Of a DNA stretch of 64,000 nucleotides, positions 1 through 12,345 are shown one piece after another. The notes under the pieces are model-generated. The model had not been told where the DNA came from, did not search any database, and saw only the letters and a program-made list of their open reading frames with translations. The stretch is from NCBI GenBank assembly GCA_035048485.1, contig CM068587.1, positions 53,098,501 to 53,162,500 of the forward strand, written 5' to 3'. Source of the DNA: Pteria penguin (taxonomy: Eukaryota > Mollusca > Bivalvia > Pterioida > Pteriidae). Every line of letters begins with the position of its first letter. The first letter of the stretch is position 1. Position numbers and translations under genes: made by a program.

Positions 1-115
1 AGATTTTCTATGAACAATGCTGAACGAACTGCAATACAAAGTTAATTTTTACTGAAAAGAATGTCGATCCTTACGGCATATGAGAATATTTGCTTTATAG
101 CAAACCATCAACTTA

Positions 116-3100
116 TTATATATCTTGAACCTCGTCAGGTTGTGTATCAGAATTTTCGCAATCAATTCCGCGACACTCTCCACATGCAGCACAATAGAAA
201 AGTCCATGCTTCTTACACCTGCATCTCCTGGTATCACAACCCTTTTTGCAGCTGTACCGCACTACTGACAAAAGATCGCTTGGAGCAGCGAAAGAATTTA
301 CTCCCAACCTCTTTCAAGCCATAATCTAAGGGGTTTTGCTCGTTGCCAATCTATTGCTGAACTTGATGATATGTTCGTAGGCTGTGGAAATAGTTTGCTG
401 CTGAAGTGGGTGGAAGTTCATGTACTTGAACGGAAGTATTGCATGACACCGTTTTGGTAATGAACTGCGATAGCGGAGTTGATCCAATGATTCGCCATCG
501 ATTCCAGAAAACAGACTGCAAATAATTGACTCGCCAGCAGATGATATGCAGACTTTGGTAGGTTCAGTAGCTGCACTATTGAATAACACAGAGGCCGTCT
601 CGTGAAGCAACGGAGTATTGACAAACGTCTTCAACGACTGTGCTTTGTCTACGCCGAAAACTCTAGATGTAGTATTGCAACCAGTGATTGCATGGATAAA
701 TGGTAAATACCGAGCGATTTGACGAGGAAGAAGCAGTGACGTCTTCCGTACATCCCAGACTTTTTTTATCTTTGGACTGGCGATCCTAAAAGAAGAACAC
801 ATCATTGGAACAGATCGGATCAGTAGAACTAATAAGTCTGTGTCCTCTCCAATAACCGCAACAGGGCTGTTTAATGATTTATTAATTGCTATTTGAGCTA
901 TTAAGGTATCTGCGTCTTCTTTAGCATATAAAACATTGCAGCCTTCTTTATTTAAGTTCTGACCTAGAAGTGTAATGAAGTGTGTCTAGAAGTGTTTCTT
1001 GCTGTCAGTGTTTGCAAGGATGATCTCTTTCTTTGAGTTGAAAGTGGTGATGTTTGAAATGGTTACCTTTCGTCCAACAAACACCTTTGACCTTCGAATA
1101 TGAGTTATGTCCTTTGTAGAAGGGCCATCTGGATAACCATCGAATACTATAGTAGATCGTCCAAATTTTGCAAGTACGTAATTTGTGTATCTATTTACAA
1201 TTGTCTCAAATGAAACTTTCTGCTCCCAAGAGAGCTTGTGAATGAGGGAACCGCCATCAAGCACGTATTCTGTGTCAGGATGGATCTCAACAACATAGCA
1301 GTCTCCCATGGACCAAAGGGCATTTGCCAGTGTTGATTTTTGCGCTTCGCGTGGTAGGCCAGATGAATCAAAAAGCGATGAGGGATAACTTGTCAATTCG
1401 TATGAGAAAAGGCCCGAAACATCTGGTTACATCACTCTGGCAGCAGATCTTTGAAAAAATAGTTGAGGATCCACGTAAAGTTGGTCATCGTCCACTTTAA
1501 TCGAAGTCCTTGTGCTCAGAGTAATGGCTTGTTTAGACCTCTTGAACGAATAACCGGATACTGATTGACCGCATAATGAATTAATGATTTCCATACCGAT
1601 ATCTTTGCATCTGTCAACATTGACATTTTTTCGGCCATCATCCCAGTTTCTATAGATCTCAGCTGTTCGTCTCCATCAAAGGGGTTTCTATCAGTGATAT
1701 GCCATAGAATTTTAAAGGTATCACTGGTATCACGTAATTGTCGGGTTTTGCCAGCTTCATTGTGCTGCTCACTGCAATGGTAGTCTACGCCAGTGAGATT
1801 TGATATCCTTGAGGACTTCATTATTGGTTACATCTGCTAATGTTACTTCGCCGGTCAATAAGCAACTGTACAAAAAAAAAAAAAAAAAAAAAAAAAAACA
1901 CACCTCCTCTAATGCTGGATCAAGTGGGCGCTGAGCTAACTCCTCATGATGATCCTGTAAGTCAACATCTCGGGTGTATGTACCGGTTGTGGAAGATATT
2001 GGGTTCAATATAGCGACACTTGAATCAGCATTTTGATTCTCACAAATATCAATATTGAGTTCATCAATTTCATTTGGATTGCCGTTAATTGATTTTGACT
2101 GAAAGAACTCAAGATTTATGGAATATGCTTTTGCAAGGAGAATAGCATTAACGATGAGGCAACAAGGTGGTGTCCTCTGATAGCCCGTGAAACAGCTTTT
2201 CCAGAAAACATGTGTAATACAGTATTAGGAGCATACACTGTTCCTAAAACCTCCTGTAGTCCAGATCCACTCATCAAATGTCCTATTACTCCGAGAAAAC
2301 GCATCTCTAGATGAAACCCTCCTAAACGGAGAACAATATTCTTCAAAACGCTTCCTTCAACTTCGTTTGATATGATCTGGTGTGCTTTCCAGTGGAGTGG
2401 CTGATCAAATGTAATGATGGGTATCTTCTTATACTTAGAGGTCTCCCTACAAAATGCAATATAGAAAACACGCAAGACATGTCGCTTGGAGGAAGATCAA
2501 TCATAGGAAAGAAAACAGTTTATGACTTTCCTGGGTGCATAAATCCAGACCAAGAATACGAAGACTGCGAAGAGGCCAGATTATATTGCATAGTAAATCC
2601 AAAACTCATCGGCCATATCCAGTTGCCCAAGCTGTTTGAATTGTTCGTTGTTCAACTGCGATGGCCGCCTATAATACAATACTTCAATCAACCCAAGTGC
2701 AAGAATAGACTTTTTTGAAACTTCAACACGTGGTATATTCCTGTCACACTTCGAGCCTGGAGTAAGTCCCGCAATTATACCCATTACATGGAATGTTCCA
2801 TGTTCATCGATTGTACACGAGTTATGATCTACGTTATCGACTACAAATTGAATGCTTGTACTATCGTTGACCTCCAAATTATGTTTTCCCTGTTCGACAG
2901 CCGCACATGACCGATAGCATTTGATCTCAGAATAAGATGAAGAAAAGTCCATACTATTTAGAGTGTCTATCAGGAACTTAGACGCAAACTGTTGATGTAA
3001 CTATATACCGAGACTGACTTGAAGTGGTGCAATAAGAGCTCTTGGTCGCGCTGTCTGTATGATTGCCTTTCCTTTAGAAGCTATCATCAACCCATTGTCG

Positions 3101-3345
3101 CAATTTGGTGGGAAAATATTTGATAGAAGCAGTTTCAATGATTCTGGGAGAAAGGCAGTCTGCTGTGAGACTGATTCTATTTCTGATGGTGCAGGGTATG
3201 TTGTCTTTAAACTTGTAATGCTTTTGATGTCACTTTGTATTAGACGCGAAGCTGCTTTGATAATGGAGTCCTTGTCATTAGAGGTGTTTGGGCATTTGAA
3301 AAAATCGTAGAGGATGGACCTAGCTGTGCAATCCTTCTGCCTAAA
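116..3345 (-). pseudogene. Academ-like DNA transposon transposase, 5'-truncated and frame-broken (copy 1)
   Basis: Minus-strand coding blocks run from 3345 down to 116 and match an invertebrate transposase-like family that I place with Academ DNA transposons. In protein order: a segment starting FRQKDCTARSIL near 3345-3310; a block at 2952-2581 with DNVDHN, which may supply catalytic aspartates; a block at 2475-2116 with TFDQPLHWKA and IGHLMSGSGLQE; a linker; a block at 1821-1516 with DRNPF and LRSIETG; an XPG/FEN-like nuclease part at 1396-986 with VLDGGSL and VFDGYPDGPSTKD; EDADTLIA near 915 and EDTDLLVLL near 835; HAITGCNTTSR in 805-326; and a cysteine-rich C-terminus at 307-116. Academ elements are known to carry an XPG-type nuclease, which supports the call. 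The frame is broken several times: a run of 27 A at 1872-1898, and a 13-bp deletion near 817 relative to copy 2. It starts without its N-terminus because of the unit joint. Not functional. Confidence 0.7.
1872..1898. repeat. Poly(A) run interrupting the transposase remnant
   Basis: Twenty-seven A residues stand where the other two copies read a short mixed sequence (30003-30014 and 54777-54789). This is therefore a copy-specific homopolymer expansion, and on the coding strand it adds phenylalanine codons. Confidence 0.9.
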
Positions 3346-5699
3346 ACATATGGCGGAATTTTACTTGGATTCCTGCCATAGTTTTTCTTAATTTCCTGTC
3401 TATGTGGACAATAAATGGGCTTATTTATCCGTCAGCGTAGTGTATATTGTGAAATCTACGTCAAATACATAAAAGTCGACATACAAAATGTAACTGAACA
3501 ATACTTGATCATATTAACTGAAACAATGTTTGACTGAACAATTGATTGATATATTGAACTAAAATCATTGTTTGAACGATTGATTGATATATTGACATTG
3601 AATAAACTGAACTACTTAATCATGTGTTTTATGGAACATTGATGAAAAAGTTCAAGTAAAGTCATGGCAAGAATTGCCAATTTGATTGTTGCTCAATTCT
3701 CTCGAGATAATTAGTAGAGATAGAGAGAAGTTGTGTTACTGATATGAAGTGGGCAACGAAAGACAACTCCTGCATCCTTTAATAGTGCACAAGCTATTTC
3801 CATCAATTAATATCCGTAGATCATCTGCGTCAAGCGACATGTCACTTTTTTTTCCAGAAACATGTGTTGCTGAACATAAGGCATATTCCCTCCTACCCCT
3901 CACTTTTGATGCCAACGTTCTTCACATTTGCTATCTGAATGTCTTTTTTCAAGGCTGTATTATGCGCTGTGCTCAACATATCATATTGTTTTCCCGCATT
4001 GCTTTTCCGTGTATGTGATATGTGTCATACAGCTTTGTCAAATGTCCTCTGTTTTCTCTTTATCTTTTCAGCGTTCCAATCTCTTAACCTGTACATCGCC
4101 TCGTTTCAGCGTATTGACTTTACGCAATTTCTTTTCATTCATTTTATTTATTATATATATTATTTATATTCATGTATTGTATAGCTCCATGGTGACTTCT
4201 GCCACACAACTGCGCCAGTAACTCCTCTTTTTTCTTTCAGAAAAGAGTTGCATCAATTTGAACTCGTTCTAGCATACTGTATTAACTGAGTTACGAATAC
4301 GCCACAGACAGGCGATGATAAAATATTTTGACTTATGGACATGAATTTTTAACAGTATCTCTGAAATTTTAAGGATCATAGATGGGATTTCCTGGATTTG
4401 AATATGGATCCCAGTTGCTTTACTCGACTGTAAAAGTTGCATATCACCTAGTGGGGTTGTACGTCAATGTCTCAGTTATGCTTATCTTTGGCATAAAAAT
4501 GACTCTGTCCCTTCCCGTGCAACCTCACCAAGGGACCATGTTTCGAATATACACACTTTCAATCTCTAATATTTCATTAGCCTACCTTTTGATAAGGCAT
4601 GACTTTATATTAAATCTCGCTTAGATAACGATTATTATCAAAAGTCAACGTGCAACTCTGACGGATTTCCGAATGATCATTCCTTGGTCCATGTGTAAGG
4701 AAAATTATAGTAATCGCAAGACATGTTCTGATCAATCAAAACAGTTGACTTCATCACAATTCTACTATGGGTGGTGCAATACATTTTCAATTATTGAGCA
4801 TAATTAATCAAAGTTTACTGACTGGTGCTAATATAAAGAGTTTTAGGAGAAAGGTTAGTTCACCACAATAGTGGAGAATATCACTGCACTGTGATATGTT
4901 TTACTCACCAATCCGAATTTGATATGACTTAGTCCCTACACTCAGTCACTTTATTATGTCATACTATCGAAAGCATCAATCGGGGCCATTCTGAACAACA
5001 GAAAAGCAGATAGTATATTAATTAAACGAAATATGCATAAATCTAGTGAATTCAAACGTTGTGTCAGAATGATAATTTATTTATTACAGAAAATGACCTA
5101 ATTTTTTTTTCACAGGGTGTAACAATGCCATGTATTTTTGAAATTTCGTTAAATCTGCACTTAGACCTAGTTTATATAGATCGGTAAAGAGAGCTTTAAA
5201 CACTCCTACATTGTCTTTGCTCCAATTTTGTGGTATCGGGAACGTTTGTATCTGTTTTTGGTTAAAGCAGCTGATCTTATGACAATAATACTTAATACAG
5301 TGTAATATCTGGAACTGGAGACAGAAGATTTACTTGAATTTACTGACATTCCCTCGACGTACGTTAGCAGTTAAACCTTGAATGTGCGTACATTTGGAAA
5401 GTACGACAAATACACTATTCATTTGTTTATCACAATGTTCAACGCTGCATTAAATTGTCTAGATCGAAGAAGGAAAAATGTCATCTGATTTGGTGGTCAG
5501 TAATAAGTCTCCACTACACAAAGAACAAAGACGGATAACGGCGTGGAAAAAAAACCCCTAAAATATTCAATTGTAATGCAGTTACAAATGTGTTACCGTA
5601 TAAGGAAACAAACATGACACTCGAAAGATATCGATAAATGCTATTGTGCCCAAAGTTGTGTGTAGTATTTGTAGTTTGTAGTTAATATCATTATTGTGA
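3346..5699. other. No gene recognised
   Basis: This is AT-rich sequence with no ORF I can support. Short ORFs at 3749-4221 and 4382-4624 have no recognisable domain and lack consistent frame conservation. Unit B lacks about 190 bp here (3349-3540) and about 110 bp near 4136-4240, and everything from about 4815 on. Confidence 0.6.
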
Positions 5700-7250
5700 A
5701 AACTATGCGCTAATAATAGGTTAAGGGTTTACATACACAAAATACATTTCATATCTTTAATGCTGATAAAGAGCCTGCGAAGAGCATTCTATCATGTGAT
5801 TGTTTTGTGGACGAAAACTCCCGACTACGAATCTCTGGAATGACGAAAATTTAAATATTTATAATTTTTATTTTCAGTTTAGAACTTGAGTGTTGCTGAA
5901 GAACTTTTCCTAGGACTTGTATACCCATTTATCAAAATATAGATATGAGGTCACATTTAAACTATAATACAGCAGTTCCTTATTACTGGAGATAGTTTTC
6001 GAAAATGATATTATGCTATTTTTATTATGCTAGTTTTTGAATATGCTATTACACTAATTCGGCCTTGCTGCTAGAAAATGGAATAACTTTACTGTGCATA
6101 AAGCCGTATTACTTAAGTTAAAAACAATCTATCACCAATATATGAATGTACAAATTCATTTATTCGATTTACACCGGGCAAAAAAGGATCCAACGAATTC
6201 CGGGCATAATGCAAAGCAATTTTCAAGAGATATAGCTTTAAAGGATATGATGTTGTATTGACATCATTGGGAAATAATTAAGTTCTAAACCACGCCATTC
6301 AGTGCCTTTTATCACTTAAATTAACAGATGGATTTCAAAAAATTACTTTTGTTTTCTTTGGAGGGGGGGGGGTTGTTTGTTTTTTGGTGGTTTTTTGTTT
6401 TTTATTTGTTTATTTTTTATTTATTTTAATCACAGGATTTAGTAAGCTGTAGTCATAGATATAGATTAATAATTAAAAGCAAAATGTACTTCATTAGCGG
6501 AAAACATGACGCTGAATTTCCATGTGATGTTATGTTACCTTGCGTATGATCGGAAAGTCATATATTCCACAGTAATAGTAAACGGAAGGGATTTTTGAAT
6601 TAATGTCAGCATAAAATTCTCCAAATATCGTAGGGAATTCTTCGTTAAAATATGAATGATTTCGGAATTTGTAGAATGTAATAAAAACTTTTTTCTCAAC
6701 ATTAATTATTTCTTTATATTAGCTGTTTCGTGATGACATACATACATACATACATGCATACATACATACATGCATACATGCATACATACATACATAGATA
6801 CATACATACATACATGCATACATACATACATACATACATATATACATACATACATACACACATATATACATACATACATTCGAACAGACAGACAGACAAA
6901 CATAGACAGGCACACAGACGCCGAGGCACGGATATATATATATATAGCGTTAATATATAGTCACCCACAAAAGACATTTGACGATATAATATATTTTCTC
7001 TGACAGTAAATATTTGTTGTTCGTTTGAAGTTATAATTTGTACACCCATGTAGGAACTCAAAGGAGACATATTTCACGCTTAGAATACGAATATTAATTA
7101 TCGGCAATTATTGCTAGATTGTAAATAAAGCTATTCACCAATAAATACAGCCATGTGTTTGTTCCTGTTCTTAGCACGTAAAGCCATTCACAAGTAAATA
7201 TAGCCATGAATTATTTTTTTTCTTAGTACGTCAGACTGTTTGTTGACCAC
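5700..7250. repeat. Dispersed 1.6 kb repeat with internal duplications
   Basis: A diverged copy of this segment lies outside the tandem array at 60690-62340, in the same orientation, and shares its order of blocks and its microsatellite. Unit B keeps only the right part (from about 32634). A block of about 75 bp before the first TACA array (about 6650-6735) is repeated before the second array (7303-7375). A second internal duplication with a period near 68 bp lies at 7125-7232. I found no long ORF and do not recognise the family. Confidence 0.65.
6739..6890. repeat. (TACA)n microsatellite
   Basis: Imperfect tetranucleotide TACA/TGCA array followed by a CAGA-rich stretch. All long ORFs across it are low-complexity artefacts. 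The unit B counterpart is 33126-33280 and a third copy is at 61826-62014. Confidence 0.95.
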
Positions 7251-7377
7251 TAAAGGCATCAATGAGTTCGTTACAATTCTTAATATTAAGTAGCCATATT
7301 GTATGATTTCTGAAATTGCAGAATCTAATAAAACTTTTTTTTCAACATGTTCTCATCTTGGCTGTATCGTGATGATG

Positions 7378-7392
7378 TACATGTATACATAT

Positions 7393-7453
<61 letters not shown>

Positions 7454-7527
7454 CATACATACATACACACATACACACATACACTCACACACGCACGCAC
7501 GCACGCACGCACGCATGCATGCATGCA

Positions 7528-7561
<34 letters not shown>

Positions 7562-7567
7562 CATACA
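7378..7567. repeat. (TACA)n/(CA)n/(CGCA)n compound microsatellite
   Basis: The array passes from TACA to CA to CGCA to TGCA and back to TACA. The unit B counterpart at 33905-34055 is dominated by CGCA. Confidence 0.95.
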
Positions 7568-7593
7568 ATTAGGTGCAGTCCTAACCTTACATA

Positions 7594-7985
7594 AAGTGCA
7601 CTTCGAGTTAACTTTATGACTGCTTTTCAAGTTTACTTGGCGACAACAGTGTAAACTTGGAATGAAATTTAGTAGTAAACTTGATTCCAAGTTTAGTACT
7701 AAACTTGTTTCCAAGTTTACTCCAAGTGCACTTTAAGTTTAGTTTACTTTTTAAATACATGTAAATTTACTATATTTTTTCTATTAAAACAATCTTTTTA
7801 TATAAGATATGCAATTATAAATAATAAGAGAATTATTTCTATCATGTTATACGAAACTGGATAATTGTAATAAACAAACGTGAAAAGTAAACTTGGTGTC
7901 ACGTGATAGTAAACTAAAAGACGGAATAACTTTAAAGTAAACTTGTTATCAAGTGCACTTGACTAAACTTTGTGACTGGTTTTCA
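7594..7985. repeat. Palindrome-rich foldback repeat (MITE-like)
   Basis: Motifs of the type AAGTTTAC and their complement GTAAACTT recur through this segment. A 46-bp near-palindrome centred on AGTACT lies at 7675-7720. Both ends carry a direct repeat of about 35 bp containing AAGTGCACTT and a TGACTG-TTTTCA block (7600-7635 and 7945-7985). It is non-coding. The unit B copy is 34076-34470. It could be a non-autonomous DNA element, but I see no clean terminal inverted repeats with target duplications. Confidence 0.55.
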
Positions 7986-8552
7986 GGACGAAAAACTAAA
8001 CTAAAATATCAAACACATACATACTGGCACACATATACATATACATAACAGATATACACATGAATATACACATTATTCAAACATATATTACCAAATATAT
8101 ACATACATGTACATATAAATGGAAGATACTAATAGAAAGCATGAGTTAGCATAACCATAGTAACTATTTACACTTCATCTACCAATCATGTCATTTGTCA
8201 AGCTTCCAGTTCTTTTGTACTGAAGAGAAATATGCACTGAATATTTCAGTCATGAAAAATGTAAATCTCTACAAAATTAAGGAGTCTCTCTCATGCATAC
8301 CTCTGTCCTTAGATTGATTCTTTAGCTCACCTTTTCTATCACTTCAATTAAACTCTTCTCTTAGATTAGAATTCCGTTCGGCCATGATCCTCGCTGAAGA
8401 GACATAGGTTGTGGAAAAGTGCATCTGATGGACAAAATTATAACGTATATATGTCCATATATTTGTTACAAAACAAACAAAATTACCAGTAAACCAAAAC
8501 GCGCAAATTTAATATAAGACAAAGTGTCTACATATATAGTAAAGTACAAAAG

Positions 8553-8665
8553 TAACTAGTGTCACATGGCTATGGCGCTAACAACAACGTACCACAATAA
8601 ATATTCACAGAACACTGAAATTCAGAGGAGAGACCAGATGCCCGGGAAGAGTGATTTTAAAAAAT
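8553..8665 (-). mobile_element. Fragment of the reverse transcriptase element's 3' tail
   Basis: This stretch matches, in reverse complement, the tail sequence seen at 23831-24272 and directly the copy at 60450-60570. The CCCGGG-containing block and the GTCACATG block are in the same order. It is missing from unit B, where 8357-8893 is deleted. Confidence 0.55.
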
Positions 8666-8892
8666 GTCTAATTAGTACATATTAGTTATAACATTGCATT
8701 CGTTCTGTACATTAGTGTTGAGTGTGCCGATCCATTGTTGTTCTTTGATAAGTCTGAAATGTTTACTCTCACTCATTACTAGGATTTCGCTAAAATGTTT
8801 AAAGGCTGGGGTTCCTTCTTGTATGGTTTGGTTACCTCTTTCATGGTTTGGCTACGTCCTGTGTGGTTTTCTTATCTCCTGCACAGTTCATT

Positions 8893-9060
8893 GCCGCGAA
8901 AAATGCGAACAGCAAGAGAAAACAGAAGACATCTGACAAAGCTGTATGATACAAATCACCAGGGACATACACAAAAACATGACAATAGTAGAATATACAC
9001 GAAAAAAACATTACAAACATATTTGATTGTGCTGCGGTTACGATAACGACTTAGGACGGT
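8893..9060. repeat. Short dispersed repeat
   Basis: This segment matches the unit B copy at 34842-35013 and, outside the array, 58749-58892 in the right flank. Its end block (ACGATA..GACTTAG) also appears at 19630-19685. No coding content is seen; it may be another piece of an RT element. Confidence 0.55.
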
Positions 9061-10145
9061 CAATTGAAGTAACGAACGTCACTCAGTTGTTGTGGTTAAC
9101 GAGTTTTCCCACCTTCGAGTTGATCGGTCCGACCAACAAGTGACAGATCATAAGAACTATATATGTGTGTATGATGAATCTTATCGTACGATTTATAGAA
9201 ATATTTTGTTAATTATCATGAAAAACATTACGAGGCGGTGAGACGCATATGTCTGATAGGGGGTTCACCGATGCCCTGTCAGTTTTTGTGAAAAACTTGC
9301 ATGGTACATGTAGCCCTTTTCTAATGCTTTGACCAGAAAGAAAAGCTTACACACGTAAGTTTTGACATTGCTTAGGGGCATGTGGCGTCATATCAAACTG
9401 CAGTGAAACATGAATCCTCTTGCAGTTTTTATAAACGTTTGACCAATCAGAATGCATGTTACAAATAGAGTGCATTAAATAGCTATTACTTGACCCCTAT
9501 TTCTAACAAATTACACTTGATTTCTTTATACTTACCTCAAATTTTCATTTCCTTGTGTAAGTATACAGTACATAAGGTATATTTTGTTAACCATTGATAG
9601 ATTCCGAAAAAAAAAAAAAAAACCACATCATCAGCATACAGCATGCTAAACAAATGTAAATTTATGTAAATTTTACAAATCAGGTACATGACAAGAAATT
9701 TTCATAAATTCTGTTGCAGAATTCAGAGACAACATTCTTCTTTAAAACCTGAACCACTCTTTTTGTTTTCCGCAGCTACATGTACTAAGTGATGATAAAT
9801 AATCTAACTTGTGCTTTTTTTTAATCACGTTATTCCCGTAAATACATTTCAATTAAGATACACCTGATACTTACATAAAGTTATGAAAAATAAATAAACT
9901 TTCGAACTACTAAATTTCATCAACAGAAGCATGCCGGTACATGTTTTGTTTGATTTACATCACACCAGGGTTATTGCACTCCTATGATGATACTGATGCA
10001 GTAACTCAGAAATGTAGATTTTTGCAACTGACCAACCCGAAGCACTGTATCTTGATGTCATGTTATTTTACTACAATGATTGTCACCTGAAGAATGTCAC
10101 ACAGGCATACAATGAAATTTCTCGTTATTCAAAATGATTCTTCAT
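9061..10145. other. No gene recognised
   Basis: AT-rich non-coding sequence with an A run near 9606-9622. Unit B lacks about 45 bp near 9247-9290 and about 230 bp at 9572-9803. A GACCAATCAG box lies near 9440 but there is no gene next to it. Confidence 0.6.
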
Positions 10146-10580
10146 AGAAATTTTTGGGGCGATGTAGGGATCTGGTGCCATTTGAAATCCCGTTTTCAAA
10201 AATGTTAACCGACATGTTTGGATCTAAACATACATATAACCAACTTAACTTTTTGAATATGTTTAATTTAACATTATATACATTTATACAGAAATTTCTT
10301 CACGTGCGTTTCCGGCACCGGAATATCAGGTCAACAGTATTTCATACCGTGAATAGGATCATTTGAATTAGTTCTTTTATTTCTTTGATGTGCTCATACG
10401 TATATATTTATATATTTACTTCTTCAACTTGAAAACTTGTTGCAGGAGTTTTGCGACGGGTATGCATTCAACCATGGGACGCTCACTCCTCCCGGGAACT
10501 TGCTCTCATCTCCATTTAATCAGGGTTCGCATTTGTCTTAATATGATAGTATACCCTGTATTGTCTGTCTATTTATCCCA
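10146..10580 (+). mobile_element. Reverse transcriptase element: C-terminus plus 3' tail fragment
   Basis: The first 75 bp encode GRCRDLVPFEIPFSKML, which aligns with the end of the RT protein seen at 12950-13010. It is followed by a tail with conserved blocks (GTTGCAGGA..TTTTGCGACGGGT, then the CCTCCCGGG block near 10490) that recurs after the other RT fragments here. It is 5'-truncated to almost nothing. The unit B copy is 35829-36240. Confidence 0.65.
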
Positions 10581-10865
10581 TGTACTGTAAGATATGGTTT
10601 ACCCTTCGATACCTAATCATTGTTTACTTGCCCATCATAGCTTGATCGAGACCCCCCCCCCCCCCCAAAAGGGCTCTTTAATGAACTTCTTTTACAGTAC
10701 TGTAACACTAATAACCTCTGCTCATAACGTTTTCACAACAGAGTAGAGTATATCTATATAGAACAATAAAGTTACAAACATAATGAATTGTAATTTACCC
10801 GTATGTGGATCCAGAAAAGGAATAGTGTTTTGTAAGGTAGCCCCACTCCCTCCCACTCTTATATT

Positions 10866-11602
10866 TATTTTGTTGTCTTTCATTTTTCAAGAGCAAATAC
10901 AATTCTATATTTCGTGACTCCGGTGTCGTTAGTGAACTTTCTCGACTTCACGAAAATTTCATTATTGTTCCTGCTGACAAGGCAGCAAACAATTACACAT
11001 TCGTATGTAAGGCATATTATATTAAATGTCTTATAGAATAGCTTGGTCTTTATTCTGGTAATCCAACTTACAATTACACAGTTACAAATCTGTCTCCCTC
11101 TGAGGTATTGGATAATCACAAGTCAGTTCTCAGTTCATTCGGTATTACTACAAATGAATCTGATCTCGAGCCTTTACCTTTTTTGGATTCCAAAGATGCA
11201 TAAAACTCCATAGAAGCATCGATTCATAGCTGGATCTTCCAAGTGTTCCACCAAGCCTCTTTCCTTGTTACTCACCAAAATTCTAACAGATATCAAACGT
11301 AAAGACATACTGCTCTACTGCTTTCTCAAAAAGTGGAGTCAATCAGATGTGGATCCTAAAGAATTCCAAGGAACTTCTAGAAAACTCCTATTTTCAATAA
11401 TGTCACTAGCATCAAATCTTTTGACTTTTCGATTCTTTATACAACCATTCCTTATCAAAAACTGAAGAAGAGAATAACATCAATTATTCAAAACGCCTTC
11501 TTTAACAAAAAAGGAATTCGCAGGTATAAGAACCTAGTTTTAGACCACAACGAGACATATTTTGTAAAGGATGACTCTGATTCCAGCAGCAAGTATACAG
11601 AG
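10866..11602 (+). pseudogene. Reverse transcriptase element, N-terminal half (broken)
   Basis: In changing frames this stretch encodes ENFIIVPADKAANNYTFVC near 10960-11010, then (frame-shifted) the finger region with WIPKMHKTP near 11190-11212 and HRFIAGSSKCS near 11220-11250, then KLKKRITSIIQNAFFNKKGI and YKNLVLDHNETYFVK to about 11575. The order matches the N-terminal and finger parts of an RT protein type common in invertebrates, which I take to be Penelope-like. A TAG stop interrupts it near 11212 where unit B (36892) has TAT. The copy ends abruptly at an inverted piece of the same element. Confidence 0.65.
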
Positions 11603-12345
11603 TAAAAAAAAAAACGAAGAAGTACCGAAGGTTAAACCATATCTCATAGTCCATGGAATAAAGGTGACAATATCGTGTTTAGTGTCATATTCCGACAAAT
11701 GCGATCCCCGATAAAATCGAGGTGAGACCAGGTGCCCGGGAGGAGTAAGCGTCCCCTGGTTGCATGAAACACCCGTCGCAAAAGTCCTGCAACAGCCTTT
11801 CAAGTTGAGGAGGTAAATACATAAATATACACGCATGAACATACGAAAGAGACAGGAGCACAAAGTCAAATTTCCCATTCAAGGCAAGAAATGCTGCCTG
11901 TCTGAAATTCCGTTGTCGGAAACACAGGTGAACAAATGTCTGTATATACATGTATATACGTATTATGTCAAATCAAGTATAGCCAAAAAGTTAAGATGGT
12001 TATGTTGTATGGTCATGTCCTAAAATATCTGTTAACATTCTTGAAAGAGGAAACCTAAATTGCAATAGTTTCCTATAACTTCTTCAGTGACAATTTCAAA
12101 CGTTCCTCAATATAACCTTGTGAGAGTAGTTCCGTGACAAGAAGGCTCGCTCTCAGGACGAAATTTTTGTATTTAGAGCATACCCTGGCATAGCGTATAA
12201 GTTGTGAAATGAAAACGCCGTATGCAGGAGAGGAAGGTATGTTGCTACTCAGAAAAGGGAAGTTGGTAATAATGAAATTGAAATCGTCACGTTTGTCACA
12301 GAGAGAGGCTACTAATGAACCATCGTCACTATATCGAGGTATGAA
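11603..12345 (-). pseudogene. Inverted 3' half of the same reverse transcriptase element
   Basis: Read on the minus strand from 12345 down, this encodes DDGSLVASLCDKRDDFNF and NFPFLSSNIPSSPAYGVF, the post-catalytic part of the RT, then the CSQGYIEERLKLSL-type C-terminus, then the 3' tail with the CCCGGG block near 11738. It is sandwiched between plus-strand parts of the element, at exactly the point where the palm domain should continue. The unit B copy is 37288-38045. Tandem and inverted partial copies are a known habit of Penelope-like elements. Confidence 0.65.

Larger units (their letters stand above)
1..3345. repeat. Tail of a tandem-duplication unit (left-most, incomplete)
   Basis: This stretch is collinear and nearly identical with 28135-31464 and 53088-56236. 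The same Academ-like coding remnant lies on the minus strand in all three. The sequence to the left of the second and third copies (27500-28134 and 52450-53087) also matches, so these are successive tandem units and not three independent transposon insertions. The left part of this unit lies outside the window. Confidence 0.85.

Noticed and set aside
61..324. 87-codon plus-strand ORF (also 28195-28458)
   Set aside because: It is the antisense shadow of the cysteine-rich C-terminus of the transposase on the minus strand.
2380..2718. 112-codon plus-strand ORF (also 30493-30807, 55268-55483)
   Set aside because: Antisense to the transposase core, which has recognisable family motifs on the minus strand.
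3749..4221. Overlapping plus-strand ORFs of 81-97 codons
   Set aside because: Three frames overlap, no domain is seen, and the unit B copy has a different end through a deletion.
6706..7070. Long MYVCMYVC- and [12 protein letters not shown] ORFs over the TACA arrays (also 7303-7714, 33097-33476, 33758-34117, 61730-62092)
   Set aside because: They are translations of tetranucleotide microsatellites, open on both strands at once, with no unique sequence.
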